Shown piece by piece: positions 43,674 to 54,605 of a stretch of 64,000 nt of DNA. The stretch is from Alitta virens (Eukaryota; Annelida; Polychaeta; Phyllodocida; Nereididae): assembly GCA_932294295.1 (NCBI GenBank), contig OW028585.1, positions 1,584,001 to 1,648,000 of the forward strand. The letters run 5' to 3'. Positions within the stretch are counted from its first letter, which is position 1; each line of letters begins with the position of its first letter. A program made the translations under genes and the position numbers. The notes beneath the pieces are model-generated. The model was not told where the DNA came from and did not search any database. It saw only the letters and a list, made by a program, of their open reading frames with translations.

Positions 43674-43737
43674 AAGTGTGCTACAAAACATCATGAAGCT
43701 CATGCGGTATCATCTACTAGCAAGCAAATTCATTTCC

Positions 43738-44400
43738 AGGGGTGTCGATATGGGTTGGGGATATGTACTCCCCACTTTTTGGGATGGGAGGGATGCCCCC
43801 CCCCCCCCCCCCTGTTGAAATTCAATGTAAATTAGGCCCACTATTTTTCTGCACACATTTGTGTTGGAACATTTGAGCCTTGTTATACAGTTTTACACTT
43901 CACATATCAGTACAAAGTTTATCTGTAAATATAGTTTGGCATCAATAATCCCAAATTAATTGACCTCTTGACGAGTGACAGCACATTAACTGTAGGAGTA
44001 AGGGAAATTCACGGTTTGACAAAGTAGGCCTGCATCCCCCCACCCATCAAGAGAAAGCAGGGGCGTCAATGCAGGGGGGGGGGGTATATACCCCCACTTT
44101 TTGAGAAGGGGGATGATCAATGCAATCCCCCCCACCCCTGAAATTCACGAATGAAAAATCCCTTTTTTCACACACTTTTGTTTTTGGTACATTTGTGCTT
44201 TAATTGGTTTTACACTTGGTATCTCCGATCACATATCAGTATTTTTAGTTTATAGCTTGTAATCAACGATTCACCATAAATTTACCTTTTGGCCAGTGTC
44301 CACGCGTTAACTGCGGTCACTTGTTCAAGCGAGGGAAAGTCTCGATGGGACAGACAAAGTAGGCCTGCATCCCCCCCACCCGTCAAGAGAAATCAAAGCC
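43738..44400 (+). repeat. two tandem copies of the GGGGCGTCGAT hAT-MITE family
   Basis: Copies at about 43738-44060 and 44060-44400 each show poly-C/G ends, CCCCACTTTTTG, a TTTGTGC-type segment and GACAAAGTAGGCCTGCAT. The junction carries GGGGCGTCAATG. Same family as 14755-15002. Confidence 0.68.
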
Positions 44401-45529
44401 CCCGTGAGAAAGCGAGACCCCTGTTCATTTTGCGCATGTTGTTAAATTACTCTTGCCTAAGCTTTATATTTCCTCATGGATTGGGTGTTGGTCAATTACT
44501 CGTACAATTATCTTCTATATATAATTTCTGTGATTTTTTGGAATTGAAATAATAATATGATTAAGATCATTAAATTCCAACCATGAGGAAGATAATTATT
44601 GGAGCAAGGTTGCTGCACTACTAGATAGCATGAGCATCATAAATGTGTACAATATTATTTAATGTAAGTTTGTGTAGTATGATAATGATTCATGTTTATA
44701 TACCTCATTTACATTCATACCGTGCCAACTCCAAATACACATTATAAAAGTCAGGTACATTTTATTATTAGATGTCCTACAGCAGACTGTTTTAGCTGGT
44801 GAAATGATACTTACTGTGACCTGCTTTGTACTACATATATTTAGTATATTTGTAATTTCCTTATATACACATGCATAAACCACAATGAGGTTTTTCTAAC
44901 CCGGGACACAATCTTCATCGCTCAGGGTTTCAACTGGATTTGGCTGCACTTCATTGCATTTGACTGTAATTTTATTTAATATATTGTTATTGTTACAGCG
45001 CGTAATGCCAAATTAGCCGACCTGGCAGGTTATATTTATTAGTTTATTTAGCAAAAACCATTCATGCTTACCATACCCAGAACACTTAGGCCACGGTTTT
45101 TTGATCTTATGTTTCTCGGAACTTTCTCAGACCATTTTTCATGAGACGGTCGGTCAGAAAATAAAAAAATCACCAGAAGGTGTTTTTTTCATAAATTTTT
45201 TAAATTAATAAATCAATGGATTTACCACATCCATTGATTTATTAATTGAGCGGCACTGCAAAAGTTTGGCCGGCAGTGTCGAGAAACGAAAGAAAAAACC
45301 CGTCGCCTAATTGGTATCGGCTGGCTGTTGTGACGTCTTCACCATGATTCTGTTTTTCGGCCCTCCAGAATCATTTTCAACCCTCGCTTCGCATAAAATC
45401 TGGTCACTTTACTTTGCAGTTGGAAAAACAGGCAAATTATGTGAATGCGGTGTACAGTAAGCCAATTTTCAGTTTGAGGCAAATAGCCAAATAGTGGGGA
45501 TCACGGAAGATCTTGATATTTCCACCAGG
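44401..45529. other. intergenic DNA downstream of the receptor
   Basis: No gene seen. About 90 bp at 44995-45085 repeats 41955-42045 (shared AATTAG, CGACCTGGCAGG or TGACCTGGCAGG, and CATGCTTACCAT). A perfect hairpin (TAATAAATCAATGGAT with its inverse) lies near 45205-45248. I saw no clear AATAAA for the receptor close to its stop. Confidence 0.5.
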
Positions 45530-45800
45530 TGGCTACCACAGAATACTGCAATTCTATTGTCTAAAAAGTTACCGCCCTTGATTGTGATTTGCTGCAACAA
45601 AGTGCATCCTAACAGCAGTATTTTTAGTGCATTTTAATGTATATTTGACATCTTATCATTCAGTTGATTTTTGTTATTTCCCTGAGAAAATCATGTTTAT
45701 TGAATTCGTTAGTTATGACCTTCTATGTCTGGAAAGCAAAACAAGTAATAAAGAAAGACTTATGTCTAACTGAATTCAGGGCTGCTCAGTAAAAAGACTC
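45530..45800. repeat. dispersed repeat, partner of 17440-17700
   Basis: Inverse-orientation copy (shared CTGAATTCAGGGCTGCTCAG, CATCTTATCATTCAGTTGA). It ends shortly before the LINE fragment. Confidence 0.7.
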
Positions 45801-45906
45801 TATTAGGCCTGTTAGCACTGTATGCAAGCAATGTAGTGTGATATCTCCTTGCAAGGTGAAGTTTGACGACAAATTATCATTGTATTCCTATCTGTACTCC
45901 TTGTGA

Positions 45907-46779
45907 ATAATCCACTATGATACCTATATTTTACCTATCCTGGAGTACAATAGTGAAATATGGACAAGTGAAAAATCTATGCCTGAATTAGAAAATTTGC
46001 AACTTGCATATCTTAAAAACATATTAGGAGTTAGAAAACAAACACCATCTTTAGCAGTCTATGGTGAAACAGGTAGATTCCCATTGCATGTCAGACAGAA
46101 AATTAGAATGGTGAATTACTGGATAAGATTGGAAAGAGCACCTGATGACAGTTTACTTAAGAAATGTTTAAATTTTCAGAAGGAAATTTATGTGAATGCA
46201 GTAAATGGAAATAACTGGTTCAGTAAAGTGTGTCATGTATTAAATAACTGCAACATTGAATATGATATTAGTAACCTCAGAAACTTTGACATTGATAATA
46301 TCTCTAACACAGTGAAACTAAGACTCTATGAAGCCGAACATGAGCGACTTATAAATGCAATAAATGACAGTTCACAACAACCAAAACTTAGGACATATAA
46401 ACTATTTAAAACTGATTGTAGAATAGAACCTTATCTTGAATTGCAACAAATTCGCAAAGTGTTAACTAAAATAGCTAGATTTAGGACAAGTTCACATAGC
46501 CTGAAGATTGAAACAGGTCGACACCATAAACCAATAATTCCTGCTCCAAATAGAATATGTGAAAAGTGTACGTTAAACTTTGTAGAAGACGAAATTCACT
46601 GTTTGATTGTCTGTCCTGGTAATGAGCAACACCGTGTTAACCTTTTTTTGAATGCAACTAAATTTATTAACAACTTCTTGTCTCTAGATGATATAACTAA
46701 GTTTACAGCAATAATGACAAACAAGGAACCTGAGTTATTAATTAGTTTAGGAAAGTTTCTCCTTCAAGCTGATGTGTAG
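45907..46779 (+). pseudogene. C-terminal part of LINE ORF2 after the reverse transcriptase
   Basis: The frame opens after a stop at 45904-45906, and LPILEYNSEIWTSEKSMPEL precedes the first methionine (45979). The region has the late-RT/post-RT pattern (LQLAYLKNILGVRKQTPSLA, VYGETGRFPLHV, NYWIRL) and a zinc-binding end (CEKCTLNFVEDEIHCLIVCP). Only about 290 codons of a normal ORF2 remain, with no RT active site. The frame is intact to 46779, so the copy is fairly young. Confidence 0.72.
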
Positions 46780-47085
46780 AGAAAACCATCTCCTGTATCC
46801 ACACAGTTATTAATTTAGTTTATTATTTTATTAGTTATGATGTGCTTGTCATGTTTTGGACTTTGAGAGTGAAATGTTTTTATTAGCGGCTTGTATTTTT
46901 TTCTATTGTGTATGTGGATTTTAAACACGTATTATAAGTTAACTTGGTGGCTGGAACCTTGATTATTGAAATTTTATTGCTTTCTGTACTTACATTAATG
47001 TCTCTTTCATGCTATCTTTTAACTGAATGACATATGTATCATTTATGATATTTTACATGTCAATAAAATCTATATATATATATGT
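45907..47085 (+). mobile_element. 5'-truncated non-LTR retrotransposon (LINE) 3' end
   Basis: It covers the end of the LINE ORF, a short 3' UTR with AATAAA (47062-47067) and a (TA)n tail. The truncation at the left and simple-repeat tail at the right are typical of LINE copies. The clade is not certain; CR1/L2/RTE-like are possible. Confidence 0.72.
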
Positions 47086-49950
47086 GGCGCCACAGTGTTC
47101 CATGTACACACTGCCCTCTAGTGTTAAAGACGCACACATTTGTGCAATGTAAATTAAAGCAATCCTTATTCGAATCGTCCCATGCACCACCATGGGACAG
47201 GGGGACAAGTCCCCCCCACTTTTTTTGTCCAACATAACGATTTGACTGTTGGTGTCCAGAATAAAGGTCAATATGTCCCCCCCCCCCCCCACATTTTGAA
47301 ATGAAACGGGGCCAGTGCACCACAACAGTTGATCGCCACTATCGTGACTTTTTTTGATGATGAACAGAAAAACCAAAAAAAAAACTGGCATGTGCTACTG
47401 CCAAAAGACTGCATGCCATTATCCAAATAGTCAAATATCCCTCAAAATAGGTGTCTGAGCGAAAAAATAAGAACCTATCAAATTATCCAAAATCGACTCG
47501 CTGGATATTTTTAGTTCTTATCTGTCCCATGAGCCTTAAACATGTTACCAGTTGCGGAACGGCGGATTTCAACCCAGAATAGTGATTTGAATGATTTCAA
47601 TGGTTAAAGGAATAAAGAATTAAGAAGATAAAGTGTGCTTTATGAAATGCCTAAATTCCGATCATTGCAATGTTTCCAAATAACTACAAAATTTATTGAA
47701 AACATTTCAATGAATTTATTATTTAATTACTAAATGTATTGATGAAAAATTGTGCTGTTTATAATTATTGCAGTAGTTGGATTTTATTGCTCAATATGTG
47801 CATTTTTATTGTGCATTTTCTTATTATTATTAAATAGATAAATGAAGGTACAACAAATCCATGTAGTAATATGATTTTTAATAATATTAATAACTAGACT
47901 TGCAATTGTCCCTGACAATTACGATGAACTTTCCTTTCCTTTTATCTTTCTTGTCCAGTACCATTAATTTCTGCACTGGAGAAGTCTCCAAGGTCTCTTG
48001 AAAAAAAATTTTATGCCATTATCTCTGGCCAGTTTCTTGGAACCGTGAAGAAAAGTTTTTTTGTATTCCCTGAAATGCGCAGAAGTGTCATGAAATAAGG
48101 TCATGAAATTTGTGCCGTTCAGAGTGCGATTGGGCCGTACCATGGGGGTGCCCACTATGGTGCCTTATTGTCTTAAACTATTCATAAGATGAACACACAC
48201 CAGCACTAAGCTTTCAAAATATATATATAGGATTTCTGTACTCTGCATTGGGCCTGAGTTCAAAATGCATGAAAACTACATATGTAGGACACACTGTAAC
48301 CTTGACCCTTTGATCTAAATTTCTGAAATTTTCTTTTTTTTCAGTCATATGTATATACACACTTGTACATTTTTTGGGACTGATCTAATGAAAAATTTTG
48401 GGTTTTGGCTTTTTAAAGATTTTTTATTCAATTTCCAATAGAGAAAAAAATAAAGTACCTGAAAACCTCATAAATAATTGCCCTAACCTCTCAAGTTATA
48501 CAGGAACTGTAAGATAATGAAAAAAGGTTTAACAACATATTTTTTTGATTACTGTACCTTGTATAGGACCCAGGTTCAAAACGCCTGAAAATTGCATATA
48601 TAGGACACTCTGTGACCTTGACCCCATGACCTAGAATTCTGAAATAACTCACATTTGTGAAGCACATGTATATATACTCCTGTGAATTTTTTTGGTTCAA
48701 TCTATCAACAACATTTTGGTCTGAGTAAGCAATTTAGGCTTTATGAGTGATAAAAAAATTCTAGGGCATAAGCTTTTTGATGAAGGTAATTGCCCTGTTA
48801 CAGTCATGTAGTACTACCCAGACGACATATATGTGCAAAATATGAATGAAATTAAAGACTTTCTTCCTGCTTTTTTGGGGCGAGAAACATAAATTTGCTA
48901 ACATTCATTGTAAAAATTGCTGACTCAGCGGTTTCAGGGAGATAGGTAGGTAGGTCTCCCATTGGATAACATGGGAAAGAGAATTTTGGCTCCAGGTTCG
49001 AAACTGGTTAAGGTTGGTGAATAGACATTGTATCCTATGTAAAGGCCTAATTTTTCTCTACCTAATGACGCCAGTTGCATGTAATTTGAATGGAAAGAAC
49101 TGGAGTTAAAAATTATTGAAATCTGGACTGAAAAAAAATTCTATTGCCTAAGCCTTTTGATCAAAGCCCTTGCCCTTTTACATTTACATAGTACTCCCTA
49201 GAGTACATATCTGTAAAAAAAATGGTGAGAATCCCAGCAGTTCTTCTACTGTTTTTTAGACTTTTTCATTTTGAGAAAATCAAAAAGTGACAAAAAAAAT
49301 TCAATGTCTGACGCTTTTCCAAACGGAACGACCTAGAACATATTGCTATATATATCTGAAAAGAGAACATTTCAAGGATTCTAAATATGTCTTTGACATT
49401 CCTGTATCTCAATTTGGAGCCGAGATATAAGCAGTCAAAAATCGCAAATTTGGACCCCTGTACCACCTAGACCACTTTACCAAATGGGCTCATTTTTTGT
49501 GTGGTAGTTGTACTAGGGTAGGACTATACAAGTATGAAATGGCAAGTCAATATGATTATTCCTTCTATGGTTTTCAAAAAAAATTTCATGAAAATTTCGA
49601 ACTACTTTTTTTCAAAAATTCATGGCTCAGTCAGCAGGCTCACAATTTGGCTCAAACTCCTTTCTGCACTGCGTATTTGTCTAAGGTATCTTGAGAAAAA
49701 TTCCCATGGAATTATCTCTGCCCAGTTTCCTGAAACCGTGCTCTTAAATTTGTTTTTTCTTTTGTGAATTACGCAGAAGCGTCATGAAATTTGGTCATGA
49801 AATTTGTGCTGTTCAAAGCGCGCTCTGGCTGTCTGTGCACTCTTGAAGTGCCAAAGCCCTCTCTTTATTAGTTTCTGAGTAATAAGCCTTTACTTCTTCA
49901 GAAGAATAATAATCCTACGGAAAGTTCATAATAATAAATTTGTATTGCGC
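47086..49950. repeat. unclassified repetitive intergenic DNA with internal direct repeats
   Basis: Two segment pairs repeat: 47960-48180 with 49660-49850 (ATTATCTCTGGCCAGTTTC; CAGAAGTGTCATGAAAT; GGTCATGAAATTTGTGC), and 48235-48400 with 48540-48700 (AAAACTACATATGTAGGACA; CCTTGACC). The stretch 47086-47400 has poly-C and poly-G runs. No ORF with a recognisable domain is present. Confidence 0.5.
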
Positions 49951-50689
49951 CAGATCAGATATTTGCATAGCTGGGTTTAAATCACAGGAAATTTATCAAG
50001 TTCATTGAGCTGGGCTGGCTTGTACAGCAAATTTCATTTCAGAACACAGGTGAATTCAATTTACCATCCTGTTCTTATCATATTATCCAAAAGAATATAT
50101 TTGATATTTTTATTGTAATATATTCATTGTAATGTGGTTTTCACATGTCTCATATTTGTATATTTCATTATCATTTAATAATGTACCTGACATATACTCA
50201 TGTTTTTAATGTACAGAGCATGTAATTAATATATGTTCTTTAGCTGTTTTAATGTATAAAGATAAAATGTAAATAAATTATGAATTCAAACTAGTTATTG
50301 CTGTCAGTTAGTGAGTAAGCTTCCCTATGAAACTGATTTATTCAAATTTATTGCCTCATAAATGTGGAATTTCACTTTTTATTTACCCCAGGTCAACTTA
50401 GACGCCCAAAAGGGCATTAGTAAAAGTTTGGTAGCTTTTATCAGTTTTCCAAACCTGCTGACGGTCAGCGTTTTTCCAAGACTACATACATCCATGCATA
50501 GTGAATAGGAGGCGTTGGTGATTATAATAAAATTAAAAAGCAACACAATTTGAAAGCATCAATCTATGCACACTGACACTTTCAGAGAACAAGAAAACAA
50601 AGAAGAAGATAAAACGTGGTGCCGAGGCCATATGTCAAACTTACCCCAAACGGGGTTAAATTCTACCAATGTTGAGTGTAAAATGGCAG

Positions 50690-50905
50690 ATATTAGGATG
50701 AGGTGTTGAGGCTGCTTGCAGTCCACACCGTGTTACACATGTACCCCATGGGTGGGGTCTTTTACCGAGTACAAGGCACCTCCAATTTAACGTCTCATGC
50801 GATCGACATCCAGCAGCTGGGATGTAGCTCATGAAGAGTGCCTGGATTAAGATTGGAACCCGGGACCTTCAGCTGAACTGGCTGTTTTATTATATGGTTA
50901 AGATT
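50690..50905 (-). mobile_element. SINE family B, minus orientation
   Basis: It contains the inverse of ACCCCACCCATGGGGTA, then ATGAGCTACATCCCAGC, then GGTCCCGGGTTCCAATC (B-box region) on the minus strand. Confidence 0.68.
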
Positions 50906-51089
50906 TAAAAAGCTGAGATGTAGCTCATGAACCTGAGGAAAGTCTGGGCTGGGGACTGAACCCCATGTGGTGTAAAGATGATTTTTTTTACAGAAAGGGT
51001 TTTATGTAGAGTTGTCAATTTATTTGCTCCTTTGTTGAAGAATTAAATATATATTTTTTTCTGCTAATCTTACTATATCTATAGATGTT

Positions 51090-51275
51090 GTCCTGGGTGG
51101 GTGGATTAGAGCTTTATCCCCTGTATTTCTGAACCTGATGGGCTAATTAGGGCAGGCAGGGACCATGGCAGTGAGATGAAGGATGAAACAGCCATCCAAC
51201 CTAGGCTCGACTGGGAAACGAACCCAGGACCCAGTGTTTGGAAGCCCAGTGCGCTACCGCAGAGCTACCCAAATC
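51090..51275 (-). mobile_element. SINE family A, minus orientation
   Basis: The inverse of the family A body (CCTGATGGGCTAATTAGGGC, ATGAAGGATGAAACAGCCAT) is followed by the inverse B box and A box (GGGTAGCTCTGCGGTAGC on the minus strand). A short ORF across it is a shadow. An (AT)n run follows at 51413-51442. Confidence 0.75.
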
Positions 51276-51407
51276 GTTTCAACATCGCCGCGATGTTGGC
51301 GATGTTAATACAATGTCTTAACGACAGTGGCCGATATGGAAACGATGCTGGGCCGATTTGGAATGCTTTCTGGAAAGGCCCTTACCAAGGAATAGAAGTT
51401 GTCCTAA

Positions 51408-51438
<31 letters not shown>

Positions 51439-51583
51439 TATCATGGTATAGTATAATTTATTTAAAGGGTCGTATATGGTCAGATTACATGGTAATCAAA
51501 GTTACAAACTTCTGTACGACAAAAAAATAACAAAATAAATAAAATGAAAATAAATAAATAAAATCAAAAAGTAAGAAAAGTCT

Positions 51584-51684
51584 TTAAATCAAAGAGTCCG
51601 TCAAATATGTGATGTCAGGTTCATATGATGTATCCTTGTCGGTATAAATTTCCGTAGTTTGATATTCATCTTCCGATCCTGCAC
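51584..51684 (-). CDS. candidate orphan terminal exon (about 33 aa), tyrosine-rich tail
   Basis: On the minus strand the acceptor TTTTTACCTTCAG precedes an open segment reading GSEDEYQTTEIYTDKDTSYE and PDITYLTDSL, then a stop at 51584-51586 and AT-rich sequence with AATAAA-like motifs. It resembles the acidic, tyrosine-bearing cytoplasmic tail of a membrane receptor. No partner exon was found nearby, so it may be a relic or an alternative end of an unseen gene. Confidence 0.3.
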
Positions 51685-52999
51685 CTGAAGGTAAAAATAG
51701 ATTGATTGTAGTGCTATTCCCTTTTTGACCAACTGATTGATAAAATTAACAATTGAGTTCTTAAATAGCAGTTTCACGGTTTAGTAGCCATTTAGTGATA
51801 GCTGTTTTAAAGGTGTTGAGTGAGATGCTTCTTTTGATCTCCACTGGGATGTTATTCTAAAGTTTTGCCCCATGATACCTAAACTATTCTTCCCATATGT
51901 GACTGTATTGAAATGTGGAAGTGACATTCTTTCATTGTCTCTCATTTCATAATGTGAGTATCTATTATATTTTCAAATTTCTGACGACTCGTAGCTAACT
52001 GCCTACAGGGCCCTAGCAAACAGCGAGGACTTCATCCTCGGTTGAACAAATGCTGAATAGGCAACATTTAGTGAATAGTGAGGGTTTTGGTACTATAAAC
52101 TATATATGACAAAAAAAAAATAAAAAATAATCCTACAATGTGAATATCTCTGACTCTGTAAGAATATGTATATATGTGGTCAGCCTAAATTAAAAATTAC
52201 TTTATCTTTGATAATCCCAGACATTATTATTAATGCCTTTGTAGCAAGGACCTAACAAATGTTTATATTACTTCCCCATAACTGAATTAATGTTTGTATT
52301 TATGAGTCTGACAGTTATAAATAAAATGTATGTTAGCGCATTGAACTCTGCCATTATTTACTATCATGCATTATATTGGTGAACACTATATTTCTAAAGA
52401 GTACATACTCTTCTGTATATATGATTGTTAACAGACAAACAGCTATTACATAATACACATTCTTCCTATATCCCTGACAGACCAAGCTAGAGTCTTTCTC
52501 AACAACCTGCAGAGGTTTCTTGGTCATTGGCAGTGCAAAACAAACATGAGCACTAGTCAGCTATTTGGGGCTTATTTTAAATTAAATTGGACTATCTTTC
52601 CAATGATAGTTTTGTTGGCCTTTTTGCCACTAGCATGGTCATTTGTCATGGGTAACATTTCTTTAAATAGTCAGGTATAACTAAAAATATTCTACAATTA
52701 CACCCTCGGCAGGCCAATCCAGAGTCTTTCTCAACTACCTCAGTGGTATAATTCAGCCATGAAAGTGTTAGCCGGACAAACTGCCTCACAACAATTTTCG
52801 GTCTAGAATGTGGGATTGCCTTCAAGGGGGCTTAAGAGCTCACACCCGTGCCATCACTGCGGTTACCTAATGTCAAGTACCCATTACACCTGGGTGGGGT
52901 GAGGCAGTGGTTGCAGGAGGATCTGCCCAACTCCTCAATGCCATGGTGGGGGTTCAAACTTTCTACCTCATGATTAGCAGGCGAATACCTTATAACCAC
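51685..52999. other. intergenic DNA without recognised gene
   Basis: AT-rich; one stretch repeats the phrase CCAAGCTAGAGTCTTTCTCAAC / CCAATCCAGAGTCTTTCTCAAC (near 52484 and 52715), so a diverged duplication is present. Nothing coding seen. Confidence 0.45.
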
Positions 53000-53147
53000 T
53001 ACATGGCCAAATGTGCCATGTGCGTTTTCCATGTGTTCGGAAAAAAAATGCATGGTTTTTGCCTCATTATAATTAGCTAAAAACCATGCGTTTTCCATGC
53101 GTTTATCCAAACGCATGGAAAACGCACGTGGCACATTTGGCCATGTA
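53000..53147. repeat. palindromic hairpin MITE, copy C (best preserved)
   Basis: 148 bp beginning TACATGGCCAAATGTGCCA and ending with its inverse GGCACATTTGGCCATGTA. Almost perfect palindrome with TA ends. Confidence 0.8.
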
Positions 53148-53759
53148 GACCAAGAAACTTATAATGGAAAATACAGAGACGTTAATATTGTTTAAAACCC
53201 ACTGTGTTTATTGCATTGCGATTGCTCTTGAATGAAACATCGTTACATAAGAAATACAAGATAATAATTGAAATAAAACATTGAATGTTCAATATGTTAT
53301 ACCATTTCTGCATACATTCTATCAATATTACATGTGACTTAGTCAAACAAAATTGCATGGCACAAACTTACAAGAAAAATATAATAATGATCCTAAATAT
53401 ATAAGATACTAATGATCATGGAGTCAAATATGATATGGAGTAAATGGATACTGAAAGAATTGAGATACAGGTGAACAAGCACAAGTGATATAAATAGAGC
53501 TAAGTGTATGTATTTTAGGATATGAATAGAGACAGAATATATTGAAATATGAAGGTATTATATTACTATAATAATTAATATCTTAAGTGGATTTACTGCA
53601 GGACCTGAGTAAAATAAATACATAGTAAATATATGACGATTTGTTTGGCAAACATCATGATGAGATGGTACGCTATGACAACATGTTCATGACATCATTG
53701 CAACTATAAATATCAAGCATTTGGTCAAATATCATTCAAATTGAGATCCACAGAATATT

Positions 53760-54045
53760 TCAGTCGCACAAAAAAATTTCAGACACCTTCAGAATTTTTT
53801 GCTGATTGAAATGCAGTAGAAGTGATTTGGCTTAAGATGGCTTTGGATTCTATGGTATCATTCTCATGTATATGTCAACAGCTCTCAGTGGCTGTGATTG
53901 CAATGCATTTGCCAATGCAGTTTACAAGTTATGGAAGGTTACTGTAGTAGAAGTGATATAGCTTAAGGTGGCATTGGATTCTATGGTATCATTCTCATGT
54001 ATATGTCAACAGCTGCCAGCGGCTGTGATTGCAATGCATTTGTTA
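53760..54045 (-). repeat. second copy of the 131-bp-unit TIR element
   Basis: The opening (CAGTCGCAC, TTTCAGACACCTTC) resembles the TIR at 19105, and two units follow 131 bp apart (TTGGATTCTATGGTATCATT at about 53843 and 53974). Orientation is opposite to the copy around the Polinton. Confidence 0.75.
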
Positions 54046-54515
54046 TCGAAGGGTATTTATAAGACAAAGTCAATAGCGTCAGTGTGGAATTATGGTTTGT
54101 CATCTCATCATGATATCTGCCAGCGACACACAGATATTTAATCTAACTCAGTAGAGTTCATTAACACTGAGACAATTTAATACACTACAGTACATTGTAT
54201 TAATCAAGTATAGCAGTCATAATTGTAAACTAGATAACCTACATTATGTAAATATTAATTTAGTACGAAAATTATACAACCTTTATGAACATAATTAAGC
54301 AAAGAAAGGAGAAAGTAAACAGTCAAAAAGCATAAAGCACTTTCTTCCACAGAACATAATATTGGAACTACTTTGGTTCATATTTGACACGGTGAGGAAA
54401 TTAAACATAAATATTCAGTTAATCCTGATAAAACACATTTGATGAGTCTCAGTTCATAAACCAATTGGTATATAATTCACAATGTTTTGTTATATCGTTA
54501 TATCATTATATTACA

Positions 54516-54521
54516 TTTATT
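54516..54521 (-). terminator. polyadenylation signal for the Dispatched-family gene
   Basis: Minus-strand AATAAA (GCAATAAATGTAATA) about 85 bp beyond the stop codon. Confidence 0.55.
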
Positions 54522-54605
54522 GCACAACTTTTCCAGTCCTCATAATATATCATTACAATATTCATAAATTGCACTTGATTATATCATGCAATGAATACAG
54601 AACAC

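Noticed and set aside
47053..47391. Glycine-rich minus ORFs near 47.1-47.4 kb
   Set aside because: They are driven by poly-C runs and show no conserved motif.
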